Below are positions 1 through 7,368 of a stretch of 64,000 nt of DNA, in pieces; position 1 is the stretch's first letter; each line of letters starts with the position of its first letter. Location: contig JBGVIT010000034.1 in assembly GCA_045128915.1 (NCBI GenBank), forward strand, positions 1-64,000, read 5' to 3'. The position numbers and the translations under genes are program-made. This DNA comes from RGIG9115 sp045128915. Lineage in GTDB: Bacteria > Bacillota > Clostridia > UBA1381. The notes under the pieces were generated by a model. That model saw only the letters and a list, made by a program, of their open reading frames with translations, did not search any database and was not told the DNA's origin.

Positions 1-158
1 TGCGTTCGAAAAACGTGGGTTTTATCAGGGTTTTAGGGGTTAAAATATGTAATAAAATTCGGATTTTATTCTATAAATCAAAATAGGTAGAGGATACAAA
101 AATTTGCCCCCAACAGGATATCAGGTATCGCCCCACAACATAGTATATTTCCTATGAA

Positions 159-300
159 TTTTTGGGGATTATTTAACGACACTTCAAAAATGGCATACCT
201 ATGCGATTTTCAAAAATCCATTTTCCCAAAAACAAAACGTTTTTGGGAATTTTTTATTGCTTTTGGGGACTTTAAAATCTTTTTGGGAAGTTTTTGGGGA
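159..300. repeat. Phased TTTTTGGG repeats in noncoding DNA
   Basis: The first 361 bases hold no gene I can support. Copies of T4-5 followed by GGG or GGGG start at about 159, 240, 261, 280 and 291. The later spacings of about 20, 20 and 11 bases are close to whole helical turns, so the copies would lie on one face of the helix. The 240 copy is also the right arm of an inverted repeat (225-233 with 239-247, extendable to 223-249). The array could be a protein-binding array near an element end. Reading frames across it are low-complexity and have no ribosome binding site. What binds here is unknown. Confidence 0.5.
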
Positions 301-320
301 AGTATTACTGGTATCAGAAC

Positions 321-345
321 AAAAAAAGAAACCGCTGCAAGCGGT
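321..345 (-). terminator. Intrinsic terminator of the small leftward genes
   Basis: On the minus strand a 6-bp GC-rich stem (AGCGGT/ACCGCT arms at 340-345 and 331-336, loop TGC) is followed by TTTC and a run of seven T (plus-strand A run 321-327). It lies 17 bases past the stop codon at 362, so it fits as the terminator of the leftward genes at 362-1091. Confidence 0.75.
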
Positions 346-361
346 CCCTTTTGCATAGCTT

Positions 362-586
362 TCAACCTTTTGGCGGAAATGGATCGTTACCGAAGGAATC
401 CCTTTCTCGTATTTGTCCATTAGGTCTGTGGATAAATAGTTCAGAGTGCTGGTTGCGAGCGATTTCTCTTGCGATTTGAATAGCTTCTTGTTGGGTGCTA
501 GTGCGAACAGTTGCTCTTGTATTATTTGCACCTTTTACTTGCCACCCACCATCTTTATGAGGGGTGACGTGTTGATTAGTAGACAT
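362..586 (-). CDS. DUF2188 family small protein
   Basis: A 74-aa protein starting MSTNQHVTPHKDGGW. The ATG at 586 is chosen because TCCTCC (AGGAGG on the coding strand) lies 7-12 bases upstream; the longer in-frame form lacks such a site. It matches the DUF2188 pattern: an N-terminal HVxPxxDGGWxVK strand, a middle TxQEAIxxAREIA helix, and a C-terminal HRPNGQIRERDSFGNDP segment. The family is small, widespread and of unknown biochemical function; the fold is probably a compact alpha/beta domain. It is the last of three small leftward genes and is followed by an intrinsic terminator. Nothing here suggests a specific partner. Confidence 0.85.
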   Translation of the reverse strand: MSTNQHVTPHKDGGWQVKGANNTRATVRTSTQQEAIQIAREIARNQHSELFIHRPNGQIRERDSFGNDPFPPKG

Positions 587-600
587 TATATTTCCTCCTA

Positions 601-861
601 TTAGTTTGTCGTGTATTCTTTCCATGGTATTCTTGAAGGATGGATTTTGCTCAAAAAGTTTACAATATCCTTCCGTCCGAGATATGTAGGAATGCCTTTT
701 GAGTTTTGTGCCATTAGTACGATTGGTATCATGCCAAAGACGCTGATACCTAATGTACGTATTTTTTCTGATTGAGTAGCATCGTTGAGAACATAAGGTT
801 TAACTGCTATAATAGCAAATATTACACTTTGTTCTTTTATCAATGCACCGTGAAATTTCAT
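601..861 (-). CDS. Conserved hypothetical protein (86 aa)
   Basis: An 86-aa protein beginning MKFHGALIKEQSVIFAI. The start at 861 has AAGGAGGTT 7 or more bases upstream. It has a hydrophobic middle (GISVFGMIPIVLMAQ) and a basic/aromatic C-terminus (PTYLGRKDIVNFL then HPSRIPWKEY). From memory this resembles a family of short Firmicutes proteins sharing the GRKDIVxFLxxIHPSRIPWKEY tail; I know of no assigned function. It sits 14 bases upstream of the DUF2188 gene on the same strand, so the two are probably cotranscribed. Confidence 0.75.
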   Translation of the reverse strand: MKFHGALIKEQSVIFAIIAVKPYVLNDATQSEKIRTLGISVFGMIPIVLMAQNSKGIPTYLGRKDIVNFLSKIHPSRIPWKEYTTN

Positions 862-878
862 AGTAAGAACCTCCTTAA

Positions 879-1091
879 TTATCCTCGATGAATTGGGTTG
901 CAACAATAGTAACATCCATCTGCGGTTGGATAACCATGCGTTTTTGCATACTTTAAAGCCTCAGCAGGGGTAGAAAACCAACCTAAGTGCTTCTGGTTTT
1001 TTGGTGCAGGTAGATGATTGCAATAGTTAGCCTTGTGAATCTCATGTCGTCCATTTTCATCGTTGTTTGAGTTTATTATATATTTAGTCAT
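879..1091 (-). CDS. Small Cys/His-rich Ada-like putative metal-binding protein
   Basis: A 70-aa protein starting MTKYIINSNNDENGRHEIH. The ATG at 1091 has an AAGGAGT site upstream. It contains YCNHLP, then GWFSTPAEALKYAKTHGYPTA, then a C-terminal DGCYYCCNP. The order (His/Cys site, SPOR-like helix, terminal CxxCC) resembles the small Ada-like zinc-binding module found as stand-alone proteins in Bacteroidetes and Firmicutes. Metal binding is inferred from the Cys pattern. It is the promoter-proximal gene of the three small leftward genes; its leader contains a perfect 8-bp inverted repeat at 1108-1127. Confidence 0.7.
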   Translation of the reverse strand: MTKYIINSNNDENGRHEIHKANYCNHLPAPKNQKHLGWFSTPAEALKYAKTHGYPTADGCYYCCNPIHRG

Positions 1092-1107
1092 ATTTACACT
1101 CCTTGCT

Positions 1108-1127
1108 TCACAACTGCCAAGTTGTGA
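1108..1127. promoter_or_regulatory. Inverted repeat in the leader of the small-gene operon
   Basis: TCACAACT (1108-1115), a 4-base spacer, then AGTTGTGA (1120-1127): a perfect 8-bp inverted repeat 17 bases upstream of the start codon at 1091. It could be a leader hairpin or a dimeric repressor site. There is no T-run, so it is not an intrinsic terminator. Confidence 0.45.
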
Positions 1128-1214
1128 TATTTTATTATATATATAAACTACAACACAAAAAAACTTGCTTGTCAACTAATTACTCCTTTCCAGCAAAAAA
1201 AATCCCTAAAAGTA

Positions 1215-1243
1215 TTGACAACCAAGCAGAATGATGATAATAT
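1215..1243 (+). promoter_or_regulatory. Consensus sigma-A promoter of a small RNA
   Basis: TTGACA at 1215-1220 and TATAAT-like TAATAT at 1238-1243, separated by exactly 17 bases. Transcription should start near 1250 and meets no open reading frame with a ribosome binding site before the terminator at 1285-1323. Confidence 0.75.
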
Positions 1244-1249
1244 TAAGGT

Positions 1250-1323
1250 GTAACGTATCAATCACCTGTGGTTGATCCTATAGGCTCTAACGGTGTGCCA
1301 GCATCGTTAGAGTTTGTTTTTTT
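1250..1323 (+). ncRNA. Putative small RNA of about 75 nt with two hairpins
   Basis: Bounded by the promoter at 1215-1243 and an intrinsic terminator. Hairpin 1 pairs 1257-1263 with 1270-1276 (7 bp with one G-U). Hairpin 2 pairs CTCTAACG (1285-1292) with CGTTAGAG (1305-1312), 8 perfect pairs with a 12-base loop, followed by a T-rich tail to 1323. A consensus leftward promoter at 1341-1369 transcribes the opposite strand across the same DNA, so this RNA would be fully complementary to the leader of that transcript. I do not recognise the RNA. It could act as an antisense regulator; whether it is expressed is unknown. Confidence 0.6.
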
Positions 1324-1340
1324 GTATAATAGGTATTTTT

Positions 1341-1369
1341 ATTATAATATATTAATCTTTATTTGTCAA
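1341..1369 (-). promoter_or_regulatory. Consensus leftward promoter facing the small-RNA promoter
   Basis: On the minus strand TTGACA (plus 1364-1369) and TATAAT (plus 1341-1346) have a 17-base spacer, a perfect consensus match. Its transcript would start near 1334, copy the antisense of the small RNA, and could continue into the three leftward genes at 1091-362. Confidence 0.75.
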
Positions 1370-1436
1370 CAGGGTAATACTATATGTAGCATAATTGTAA
1401 CATTAAACTATTCAATTAACGCAATATGTTGTGGCA

Positions 1437-1964
1437 TTATCTTGCGAATTTGTCAAAAAGTTCGAATAGCGTAGCTTCGTTTGAGATGTTTTTCCTAAGT
1501 TCCTCATCTTCGCGTAATGTAATTATCGCCTGTAACCGTTCTCCCATTTTCTGATTTATTAATGCTGCATTCCGTAAATCTTCTAAATCTCCACTATCAG
1601 CTGAGGCGAGTAAAAGTTTCATAGCGTACATATATTTTCTAATCGCTTCATCAAACGAGGTTTTTGAAAAAAGTTCGTTGAAATCCTCCGCCTTATTTCT
1701 TTTTCCACCACTCTGTTCTGTAATACTTTTTTCTCTATTAGATGTTTGTAGTATCATACTTTCTGCGATGGAGTCGAGTTCTTTGTTATAGAAGAATTCA
1801 GGGCCGATGCCATAAAATAGTGAAAGCTTTTCCTGATTTGTGCTTGAGGCTGTGGATATATCATTTTCCCAGTTTGCAATTGTAACACGGTTTACACCAA
1901 TTGCTTGAGCGATATGTTCTTGTGTCGCTCCATATATATCTCTGATTTTTTTTAAGTTGTTCAT
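1437..1964 (-). CDS. Xre-family HTH transcriptional regulator
   Basis: A 175-aa protein with an N-terminal Cro/C1-type HTH at about residues 3-57; the helices read ATQEHIAQAIGVNRVTIANW. A middle low-conservation stretch (about 65-105) and a helical C-terminal half (about 105-175) probably mediate dimerisation or effector binding. The ATG at 1964 has GAGGT upstream. It is transcribed away from the Tn7-like operon, from its own promoter (TTGACA/TATGAT, 17-base spacer). Two copies of a GTGTTxTGTAAAA motif abut the -35. A divergent Xre regulator beside transposition genes suggests control of transposase expression, plus autoregulation; this is inferred from position. Confidence 0.85.
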   Translation of the reverse strand: MNNLKKIRDIYGATQEHIAQAIGVNRVTIANWENDISTASSTNQEKLSLFYGIGPEFFYNKELDSIAESMILQTSNREKSITEQSGGKRNKAEDFNELFSKTSFDEAIRKYMYAMKLLLASADSGDLEDLRNAALINQKMGERLQAIITLREDEELRKNISNEATLFELFDKFAR

Positions 1965-1986
1965 AAAAATTACCTCACTTTATTAA

Positions 1987-2015
1987 ATCATAACATATTT
2001 TTCTTGCTTTGTCAA
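1987..2015 (-). promoter_or_regulatory. Promoter of the Xre regulator
   Basis: On the minus strand TTGACA (plus 2010-2015), 17-base spacer, TATGAT (plus 1987-1992). It fits the sigma-A consensus and lies 23 bases upstream of the regulator start codon. Confidence 0.75.
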
Positions 2016-2058
2016 GTGTTTTGTAAAAAATGTAGTGTTATGTAAAATGTGATTAAAG
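2016..2058. promoter_or_regulatory. Direct-repeat candidate operator between xre and the tns operon
   Basis: GTGTTTTGTAAAA is followed about 18 bases later by GTGTTATGTAAAA, a direct repeat differing at one base in 13. It touches the -35 box of the Xre promoter, so a bound regulator would sit between the divergent transcription units. I see no good consensus promoter for the rightward tns operon here, so that promoter is weak, activator-dependent or lies elsewhere. Confidence 0.5.
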
Positions 2059-2103
2059 TTTTTATGTAGTATATTAAGTTTTATGTTTTGCTTGTAAGTG
2101 TAT

Positions 2104-2131
2104 CTTGATTGTTAATCAAGGCTCTTTTTTT
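2104..2131 (+). terminator. Terminator hairpin in the tns operon leader
   Basis: CTTGATT (2104-2110), GTT loop, AATCAAG (2114-2120), then GCTC and seven T: a textbook intrinsic terminator 67 bases upstream of the first tns gene and in its direction. It would block read-through into the transposition genes, or act as an attenuator if transcription starts upstream of it. Confidence 0.75.
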
Positions 2132-2197
2132 ATGCAAATTTTTAGGAGGTGAGAGGTTATAAAAATTTAAATCAGTAAAAAGAATAGGAGGAATATT

Positions 2198-2542
2198 ATG
2201 CGAAAGAAAAATTTTAAAGGCAGATGTGTTAAAAGGAGTCTGTCTAAGTGCCTTGGTGTATGCAGGACGTATGATGAAATTCAGTATGCATATGCAGATG
2301 TTCTGCAGGAGTCGGAAGGAGTTAAGGAGTTCCGGTGCAATGTTGTTATGGAATGCTTAGAGCTTGGTGAGTATATGACTGACTTTGTTTATGTCACAGA
2401 CTCTGATAAAACTATTGTAAGAGAATGTGTGCAGCGTTCTCATCTTACAAAGCCTATGACGGTGAAACTATTGGATGCTTCGAGAGAGTACTGGTTAAGT
2501 CATGGTGTTAATGATTGGGGGTTAGTTATTAATGAAGAATAA
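2198..2542 (+). CDS. Short TnsA-like endonuclease subunit
   Basis: A 114-aa protein; ATG at 2198 with an AGGAGGA site. It follows the pattern of the Tn7 TnsA N-terminal PD-(D/E)xK nuclease domain: a helix with a candidate catalytic Glu (YDEIQYAYADVL, E27), a strand with TDF (D62), and a strand with an acidic residue (VRECVQ, E76), followed by LTKPMTVKLLDASREYW and DWGLV. In Tn7, TnsA cuts the 5' ends so that the element leaves by cut-and-paste. Here the usual E-x-K of the third strand reads E-C-V, so the catalytic lysine is absent at that position, and the C-terminal TnsC-contacting domain of Tn7 TnsA is missing. It overlaps the TnsB gene by 11 bases. The assignment rests on fold-pattern similarity and gene order. 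Confidence 0.7.
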   Translation: MRKKNFKGRCVKRSLSKCLGVCRTYDEIQYAYADVLQESEGVKEFRCNVVMECLELGEYMTDFVYVTDSDKTIVRECVQRSHLTKPMTVKLLDASREYWLSHGVNDWGLVINEE

Positions 2543-4346
2543 GCTATTGAAAAGAGGCAGTGATGTTATTCGTGTACTTGATGAGAAAGATGATAGTGTG
2601 CTTGTAATTGACTGTGTAAACTTGAATATGCCTGTTTGGTGTAAGAGGTCAGAGATTGCAGATTTTGGATTATGTTCTGATACTGAACTGCCTATTGAGA
2701 TTTATGACTTAGGAATGTTAGATGATGAAAGCAGAGGGGTAATGCATAAGCGATTTACATTGATTGCGGGTGTACTTCCTTTTGTTGCAGATAGTAAGTT
2801 CAGGAACAGGATTATATCAAAAATATCAGAGCAAAATCAGGTGAGCAAACAGACCATACGCAAGTATTTGTGTCTGTATCTTGCATATCAAAACATAGCT
2901 ATTTTGGCACCCGGCAGGAAAATCAAAGAAAATATTTTAAGCACAGATGAGAAAAATATGCGGTGGGCTTTAAATAAGTTCTTCTACACAAAAAACAAGA
3001 ACAGTCTTAAAACTGCATATTCTATGATGCTTAAGGAAAAGTACAGTGACAGTAGCAATAAACTGTTTGACAGATATCCATCCTTTTATCAGTTCAGATA
3101 CTTTTACAGAAAACACAGAAACATGCAAAACTATTATATATCCCGAAATGGACTGTCTGATTATCAACGAAACTTCAGACCTCTTACAGGTAATGGTATG
3201 CAGGATTTTGCATCAAATATTGGAGTAGGTATGCTTGATGCTACAGTGTGTGATATTTACCTTGTAAACGAAGAAGGAAGTCTTATTGGACGTCCTGTTT
3301 TAATAGCTTGTATTGATGCATACAGCAGTTTGTGTTGTGGTTATACACTTTCATGGGAAGGTGGGTTATACAGCCTTAAAAGCCTTCTCCTGAACGTTAT
3401 AACTGACAAGGCTGAGTGGTGCAAACAGTTTGGTATTATCATTGATAAATCTGAATGGGACTGTAGTTCTCTTCCTGCTACTCTTGTTACTGATATGGGC
3501 AGAGAATATAAATCAGGAACCTTTGAACAGATTTCAGAGCTTGGTGTTACTGTAATAAACCTTCCGCCTTACAGACCTGAACTTAAAGGTCCTGTAGAAA
3601 AGTTCTTTGATATTATTCAGGATTCATATAAACCATATTTGATTGGAAAGGGAGTAATTGAACCCGACTATCAGGAAAGAGGAGTACGCGACTACAGAAA
3701 AGATGCTTGTCTTACTTTAGAAGCGTTTGAAAAAATAATAATTCATTGTATTCTCTATTATAACACTCAAAGAGTTATAGAGAACTTCGGATATACAGAA
3801 GATATGTTGGCTTCAGATATCAAGCCTCATGCAAACTGTATCTGGAACTTTGGTAAGAATCAAGTTGGTGCAAATTTAATAGATATAGCTCCTAAAAAAC
3901 TAATGCTTACTTTACTCCCAAGAACTGAAGGTAAATTCAGTCGCTTTGGATTGAAAGTCAATAAGCTGAGATATACAAATGATGCATACACTGAACAATT
4001 CCTTAAAGGTGATACAGTAACAGTTGCATATAACCCTGAGGATGTAAGCTCAGTATGGATAATTGAAAATGGAGTCTATATTCAGTTTGACCTTATCGAA
4101 ACACGTTTTAAGGGTAAAAGCATAGATGAGGTTAATTCACTAGTAAAAAGTCAAAAGGATGTTGTATATGATGCAAAATCAGAGATTGATCAAGCAAAAA
4201 TAAGTCTTGCAGGTCATATCGAAGCAATAGCAAACAACAGTAGTAATGTTCTCGATGTAAAGCTTAAGAATATACGTAATAACAGAAAACGAGAACAAAG
4301 GAAAAAGCATGTTGATTATATGAAGGAGGGTGATGTGTTTGAATAA
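2532..4346 (+). CDS. tnsB: TnsB-type DDE transposase
   Basis: A 604-aa Mu/TnsB-like integrase. An N-terminal DNA-binding region (about 1-215) includes an HTH-like NQVSKQTIRKYLCLYLAY. The RNase H-like core has D236 (GMLDATVCDIY), D321 (LVTDMGREY) and E356 (ELKGPVEKFFD), a DD(35)E arrangement. A C-terminal Mu-type beta-barrel and a basic tail (about 450-604, ending in NIRNNRKREQRKKH) follow. TnsB binds transposon ends, cuts 3' ends and joins them to target DNA; its C-terminal tail normally contacts TnsC. It overlaps the upstream TnsA-like gene and the downstream TnsC gene, which indicates tight translational coupling. Confidence 0.93.
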   Translation: MKNKLLKRGSDVIRVLDEKDDSVLVIDCVNLNMPVWCKRSEIADFGLCSDTELPIEIYDLGMLDDESRGVMHKRFTLIAGVLPFVADSKFRNRIISKISEQNQVSKQTIRKYLCLYLAYQNIAILAPGRKIKENILSTDEKNMRWALNKFFYTKNKNSLKTAYSMMLKEKYSDSSNKLFDRYPSFYQFRYFYRKHRNMQNYYISRNGLSDYQRNFRPLTGNGMQDFASNIGVGMLDATVCDIYLVNEEGSLIGRPVLIACIDAYSSLCCGYTLSWEGGLYSLKSLLLNVITDKAEWCKQFGIIIDKSEWDCSSLPATLVTDMGREYKSGTFEQISELGVTVINLPPYRPELKGPVEKFFDIIQDSYKPYLIGKGVIEPDYQERGVRDYRKDACLTLEAFEKIIIHCILYYNTQRVIENFGYTEDMLASDIKPHANCIWNFGKNQVGANLIDIAPKKLMLTLLPRTEGKFSRFGLKVNKLRYTNDAYTEQFLKGDTVTVAYNPEDVSSVWIIENGVYIQFDLIETRFKGKSIDEVNSLVKSQKDVVYDAKSEIDQAKISLAGHIEAIANNSSNVLDVKLKNIRNNRKREQRKKHVDYMKEGDVFE

Positions 4347-5574
4347 AATAACAGATTTTTTGCCTGTGATGAAGACAGGAAATGAGTTGATTTCAAGTCT
4401 GGAGATTCTGCCGGGCTACGATAAAGCAATCTGTAATGAAGATATTACAACAAGACTTACAGCTTTGTCAGACTTATATGATATATACATACCATCATAT
4501 ATGTCCGTTGAAATCTACAGTAAATTGTATCTGTCCCTTGTCCGTTCCCTTGATAAAAAGCATACAAGAATTTCTACAGTTCAGCAGAATGAGAACTTCA
4601 AAGCTGTCTCGGGAAAAGAATATAGAGGTATTATGGGTGGTTCTGACAGCTTTACAATAATAGGCTCTTCAGGCATTGGTAAAAGCTCGGCTATAAGCCG
4701 GGCAATAGAGGTTATTACAGAAAATAGAATCATAGAAACAGAAGAACCATATTGTAAAATAATACCCTGTGTGGTGGTTCAATGTCCTTTTGATTCTTCT
4801 GTGAAAGGACTGCTCCTTGAAATTTTGAGAAAGGTAGATGAGGTTTTAAACAGTGGCTATTATGAAAATGCTTTAAGGTCAAGAGCTACTACAGATATGA
4901 TGATAGGTAGCGTAAGTCAGGTTGCACTGAACCATATAGGACTGCTTGTTGTAGATGAAATTCAGAATGTGTGTAACAGTAAGAATGGTAGAAGCTTAGT
5001 AGGTGTTTTAACGCAGCTTATCAATAACAGTGGAATATCAATCTGTATGGTAGGTACTCTTGAAAGTAGTATTTTCTTTGAACAGGCAATGCAGCTTGCA
5101 CGTAGGTCTTTGGGACTGCAGTACGGAGCAATGAAATATGATATGTATTTCAGGGACTTTTGTGAAAAGCTGTTTTCGTATCAGTATGTAAGAAAAGAAG
5201 CTACACTTACAGACTCAATTATCCAATGGTTATATGAACATAGTGCAGGTATCACTTCTGTTGTGGTTACACTGATTCATGATGCACAGGAGATTGCTAT
5301 TCTCAGTGGTAGTGAGGAACTTAATATGGAAAGCTTGAACGAAGCATACAAGAAAAGACTGTCTTTGCTGCATAGCTATATAAAGCCCGAAATGCCACCA
5401 AAATTGCATTGTAATAAACCAAAGACTAACTTGACCATTCAAGCAAAAGAAGATGAAAAACGTGCGTTTAGACGCAATATGTTGCAAGATATGTTATCTG
5501 TATCTAAGTCTGGACAGATAGACATATTGAGCCTTATCAAACAAGAAATTCATGTAGAGGAAGTGAGAATATGA
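4333..5574 (+). CDS. tnsC: TnsC-type AAA+ ATPase, transposition regulator
   Basis: About 413 aa. The Walker A motif GSSGIGKSS lies near residues 112-120, Walker B is LLVVDEIQN, and a sensor-like MVGTLES follows, typical of TnsC/TniB/MuB ATPases. TnsC polymerises on DNA, passes target information from TniQ/TnsD and activates TnsB. The AAGGAGGG site at 4323-4330 is only 3-4 bases from this ATG; an in-frame TTG at 4339 has better spacing, so the protein may begin two codons later. The gene overlaps TnsB by 14 bases and ends in an ATGA overlap with TniQ. The C-terminal tail (about 350-413) is charged and less conserved. Confidence 0.92.
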   Translation: MCLNKITDFLPVMKTGNELISSLEILPGYDKAICNEDITTRLTALSDLYDIYIPSYMSVEIYSKLYLSLVRSLDKKHTRISTVQQNENFKAVSGKEYRGIMGGSDSFTIIGSSGIGKSSAISRAIEVITENRIIETEEPYCKIIPCVVVQCPFDSSVKGLLLEILRKVDEVLNSGYYENALRSRATTDMMIGSVSQVALNHIGLLVVDEIQNVCNSKNGRSLVGVLTQLINNSGISICMVGTLESSIFFEQAMQLARRSLGLQYGAMKYDMYFRDFCEKLFSYQYVRKEATLTDSIIQWLYEHSAGITSVVVTLIHDAQEIAILSGSEELNMESLNEAYKKRLSLLHSYIKPEMPPKLHCNKPKTNLTIQAKEDEKRAFRRNMLQDMLSVSKSGQIDILSLIKQEIHVEEVRI

Positions 5575-6992
5575 TAAGTCAGTTTCCTGATATTTATCAT
5601 GATGAACTTTTCTATAGTGTGTTAGCCAGATACTATATCAGAACAGGATATACAGCATACATATATGCGGCTGAAGATTTATTTGAGAAAAGAACAGTTA
5701 AGCCTGATATAGAATTTATATCCCCTTTAAATGTTGGAGCAAAAAAGATATTATGCATTAAAAACTCCTTTAATAATATCATAAAGAATCATACTATGTT
5801 TCCATATTACGCAAGATTTTCAAACAAAGAAAGAAGGAATACAGCTTATGAATCATTAATTGGAATGAAAGGTAATATATATAATCTTCTTGCTATACCC
5901 AAAAATGAAAAAAGGCAAAATAGATATTTGAGATATTGTCCTCTATGTGCAAAAGAAGACAGAGAAAGGTATGCAGAAACATACTGGCATAGAATTCATC
6001 AGATGATGGGTATAGATGTTTGCCCTGTACACGGATGCTATCTCATTAACAGCGATGTGGAGATAAGCAGCAGAGCAAGCCCTGCATTAAAAACTGCAGA
6101 AGAAAAAGCTATATGTGAAGAAATCATAAGTTCAAGAAATAATGTTGAACTTGAATTGGCTCAGTATGTTATGAGAGTATTCCAATCAGATATTAATATG
6201 GAAGATGATACAAACATAGGTAAATATCTTCATTCACAAATGACTGGTACAAAATATTGCTCAGTAAGAGGTAAGCAAAGAAATATGGAGCTTTTACGCT
6301 CAGATTTTCAGAAGCTGTATAAAGGTTTAAACACGGGGTTTGGAGAAAGCTGGCAACTGCAAAAGGTTTTAAATGGCTACAGGACAAATACGAAAGAGGT
6401 TTGTATGCTTGCAATGTTTCTTGGTATCATGCCTGAAGAATTAGTGAAGATGAAACTTCCTGATATATCTCCTGAAGAATTGTTTGATAGAAAAGTAAAG
6501 GAGCTTCATAAACAAGGTCTGAAATATCCTGAAATAGCAAAAAGGCTTAATGCATCGTATAACATTGTAAAACCTATTGGAGAAGATTTGTATGGAAGTT
6601 ATAGCTATAAATCCGATACACATAAAGAGAAGGTGTCTAAAAGCAGAGATTGGACTGATATAGATATAAAAACTCTTCCACTTGTAAAAGAAGCAGTAAA
6701 GAAACTAAGAGGAGATGGTATTGAACGACCAAGAAAAGTAACTGTTTACGCAGTAGAAAAGCTTTTAAATTTACCAAGTAAAAGAATATACTATCTGCCA
6801 ATGTGTAAAGCTGAAATTTTAAAATATCATGAAACACAGGAAGAGTACTGGGCAAGGGAAGTGGTATGGGCTGTTAATAAGCTTAAAAGAGAAAATATAC
6901 CCATAACAATGACAAGAATTAAAGGATTGACTAATATGCGTAATGAAAATTTCAAAGCATGTAAAGTACCTTTGAATGAAATATTAGTGTAA
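5571..6992 (+). CDS. TniQ/TnsD-family target-site selector
   Basis: A 473-aa protein. An N-terminal TniQ domain (FPDIYHDELFYSVLARYY) leads to a zinc-finger segment with CPLC and CPVHGC near residues 123-162, with intervening YWHRIHQ, the hallmark of TniQ/TnsD. The region about 300-473 resembles the TnsD-type C-terminus, with repeated helical DNA-binding units such as ELHKQGLKYPEIAKRLNASY. This length suits a sequence-specific TnsD-like selector better than the shorter TniQ of CRISPR-associated transposons, and no cas genes are present. It starts in an ATGA overlap with TnsC. The target site cannot be told from the window. Confidence 0.9.
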   Translation: MISQFPDIYHDELFYSVLARYYIRTGYTAYIYAAEDLFEKRTVKPDIEFISPLNVGAKKILCIKNSFNNIIKNHTMFPYYARFSNKERRNTAYESLIGMKGNIYNLLAIPKNEKRQNRYLRYCPLCAKEDRERYAETYWHRIHQMMGIDVCPVHGCYLINSDVEISSRASPALKTAEEKAICEEIISSRNNVELELAQYVMRVFQSDINMEDDTNIGKYLHSQMTGTKYCSVRGKQRNMELLRSDFQKLYKGLNTGFGESWQLQKVLNGYRTNTKEVCMLAMFLGIMPEELVKMKLPDISPEELFDRKVKELHKQGLKYPEIAKRLNASYNIVKPIGEDLYGSYSYKSDTHKEKVSKSRDWTDIDIKTLPLVKEAVKKLRGDGIERPRKVTVYAVEKLLNLPSKRIYYLPMCKAEILKYHETQEEYWAREVVWAVNKLKRENIPITMTRIKGLTNMRNENFKACKVPLNEILV

Positions 6993-7101
6993 ACGTGTGA
7001 TAGTTCATGAAAATTGGCTTTTGGCATATACAAATAATCTTATGATTCATGAAAAAACAACAAAAAGAAAAATTCGTGCTGCGTTTTTAACATTTTTGTG
7101 G

Positions 7102-7107
7102 TATAAT
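7102..7107 (+). promoter_or_regulatory. Candidate -10 box downstream of the tns operon
   Basis: TATAAT at 7102-7107 within GTATAATATAGAAAACAG; the -35 region is poor. A transcript would begin near 7114, just before element R1. Two copies of TTCATGAAAA lie upstream at 7004 and 7046, 42 bases (four helical turns) apart, and could bind a regulator or the transposase. Confidence 0.4.
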
Positions 7108-7148
7108 ATAGAAAACAGATAATTTGTTGTAACTGATTTAAATGATTT

Positions 7149-7368
7149 GGGTGGGTGAATTAACAGGAGGGAATATTTGCAGGGATTTTCCTGATAGGCG
7201 GGGGAAGTTTTTTTGCGCCGGTCTCACTTCGTTTCCGTCGCTCATAACGCAAATCAGGCTTTCTGCCACAATGCAAAATTTGACGTAGATAAAGAAGAGT
7301 GCCTGTTTGTAAAGATGTTTCTTCGTTTAGAACATGATGAAACTTTGGTTTTTGAGCATAGACCACTT
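7149..7368 (+). repeat. Element R1: structured leader-like repeat upstream of cargo gene A
   Basis: R1 starts with GGGTGGGTGA and contains a ribosome-binding-site-like AGGAGGG. It has a long-range closing stem (ATTTGC 7175-7180 with GCAAAT 7249-7254) and an inner GC hairpin (7215-7221 with 7235-7241, loop containing TCACTTCG). The downstream block at 7283-7368 begins ACGTAGA and ends AGACCACTT; the same boxes, exactly 77 bases apart, recur in R3 at 9144-9229. From the end of R1 to the start codon of gene A is 216 bases, close to the 208 bases between R3 and gene C. This 592-base gap holds no supportable gene. Confidence 0.6.

Noticed and set aside
154..531. Overlapping open frames on both strands across the TTTTTGGG repeats
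   Set aside because: They have low complexity (Phe/Trp/Gly-rich on one strand, Ser/Lys/Pro-rich on the other), no ribosome binding site, and overlap the terminator and the well-supported DUF2188 gene.
2143..2178. A possible 9-codon GTG leader peptide after AGGAGG upstream of the TnsA-like gene
   Set aside because: The Shine-Dalgarno overlaps the putative start codon and nothing about the peptide suggests an attenuation function; a second proper site serves the real gene.
7165..7194. A five-residue reading frame after AGGAGGG in R1
   Set aside because: It uses a TTG start and is too short to judge; the purine run may be part of the structured element.
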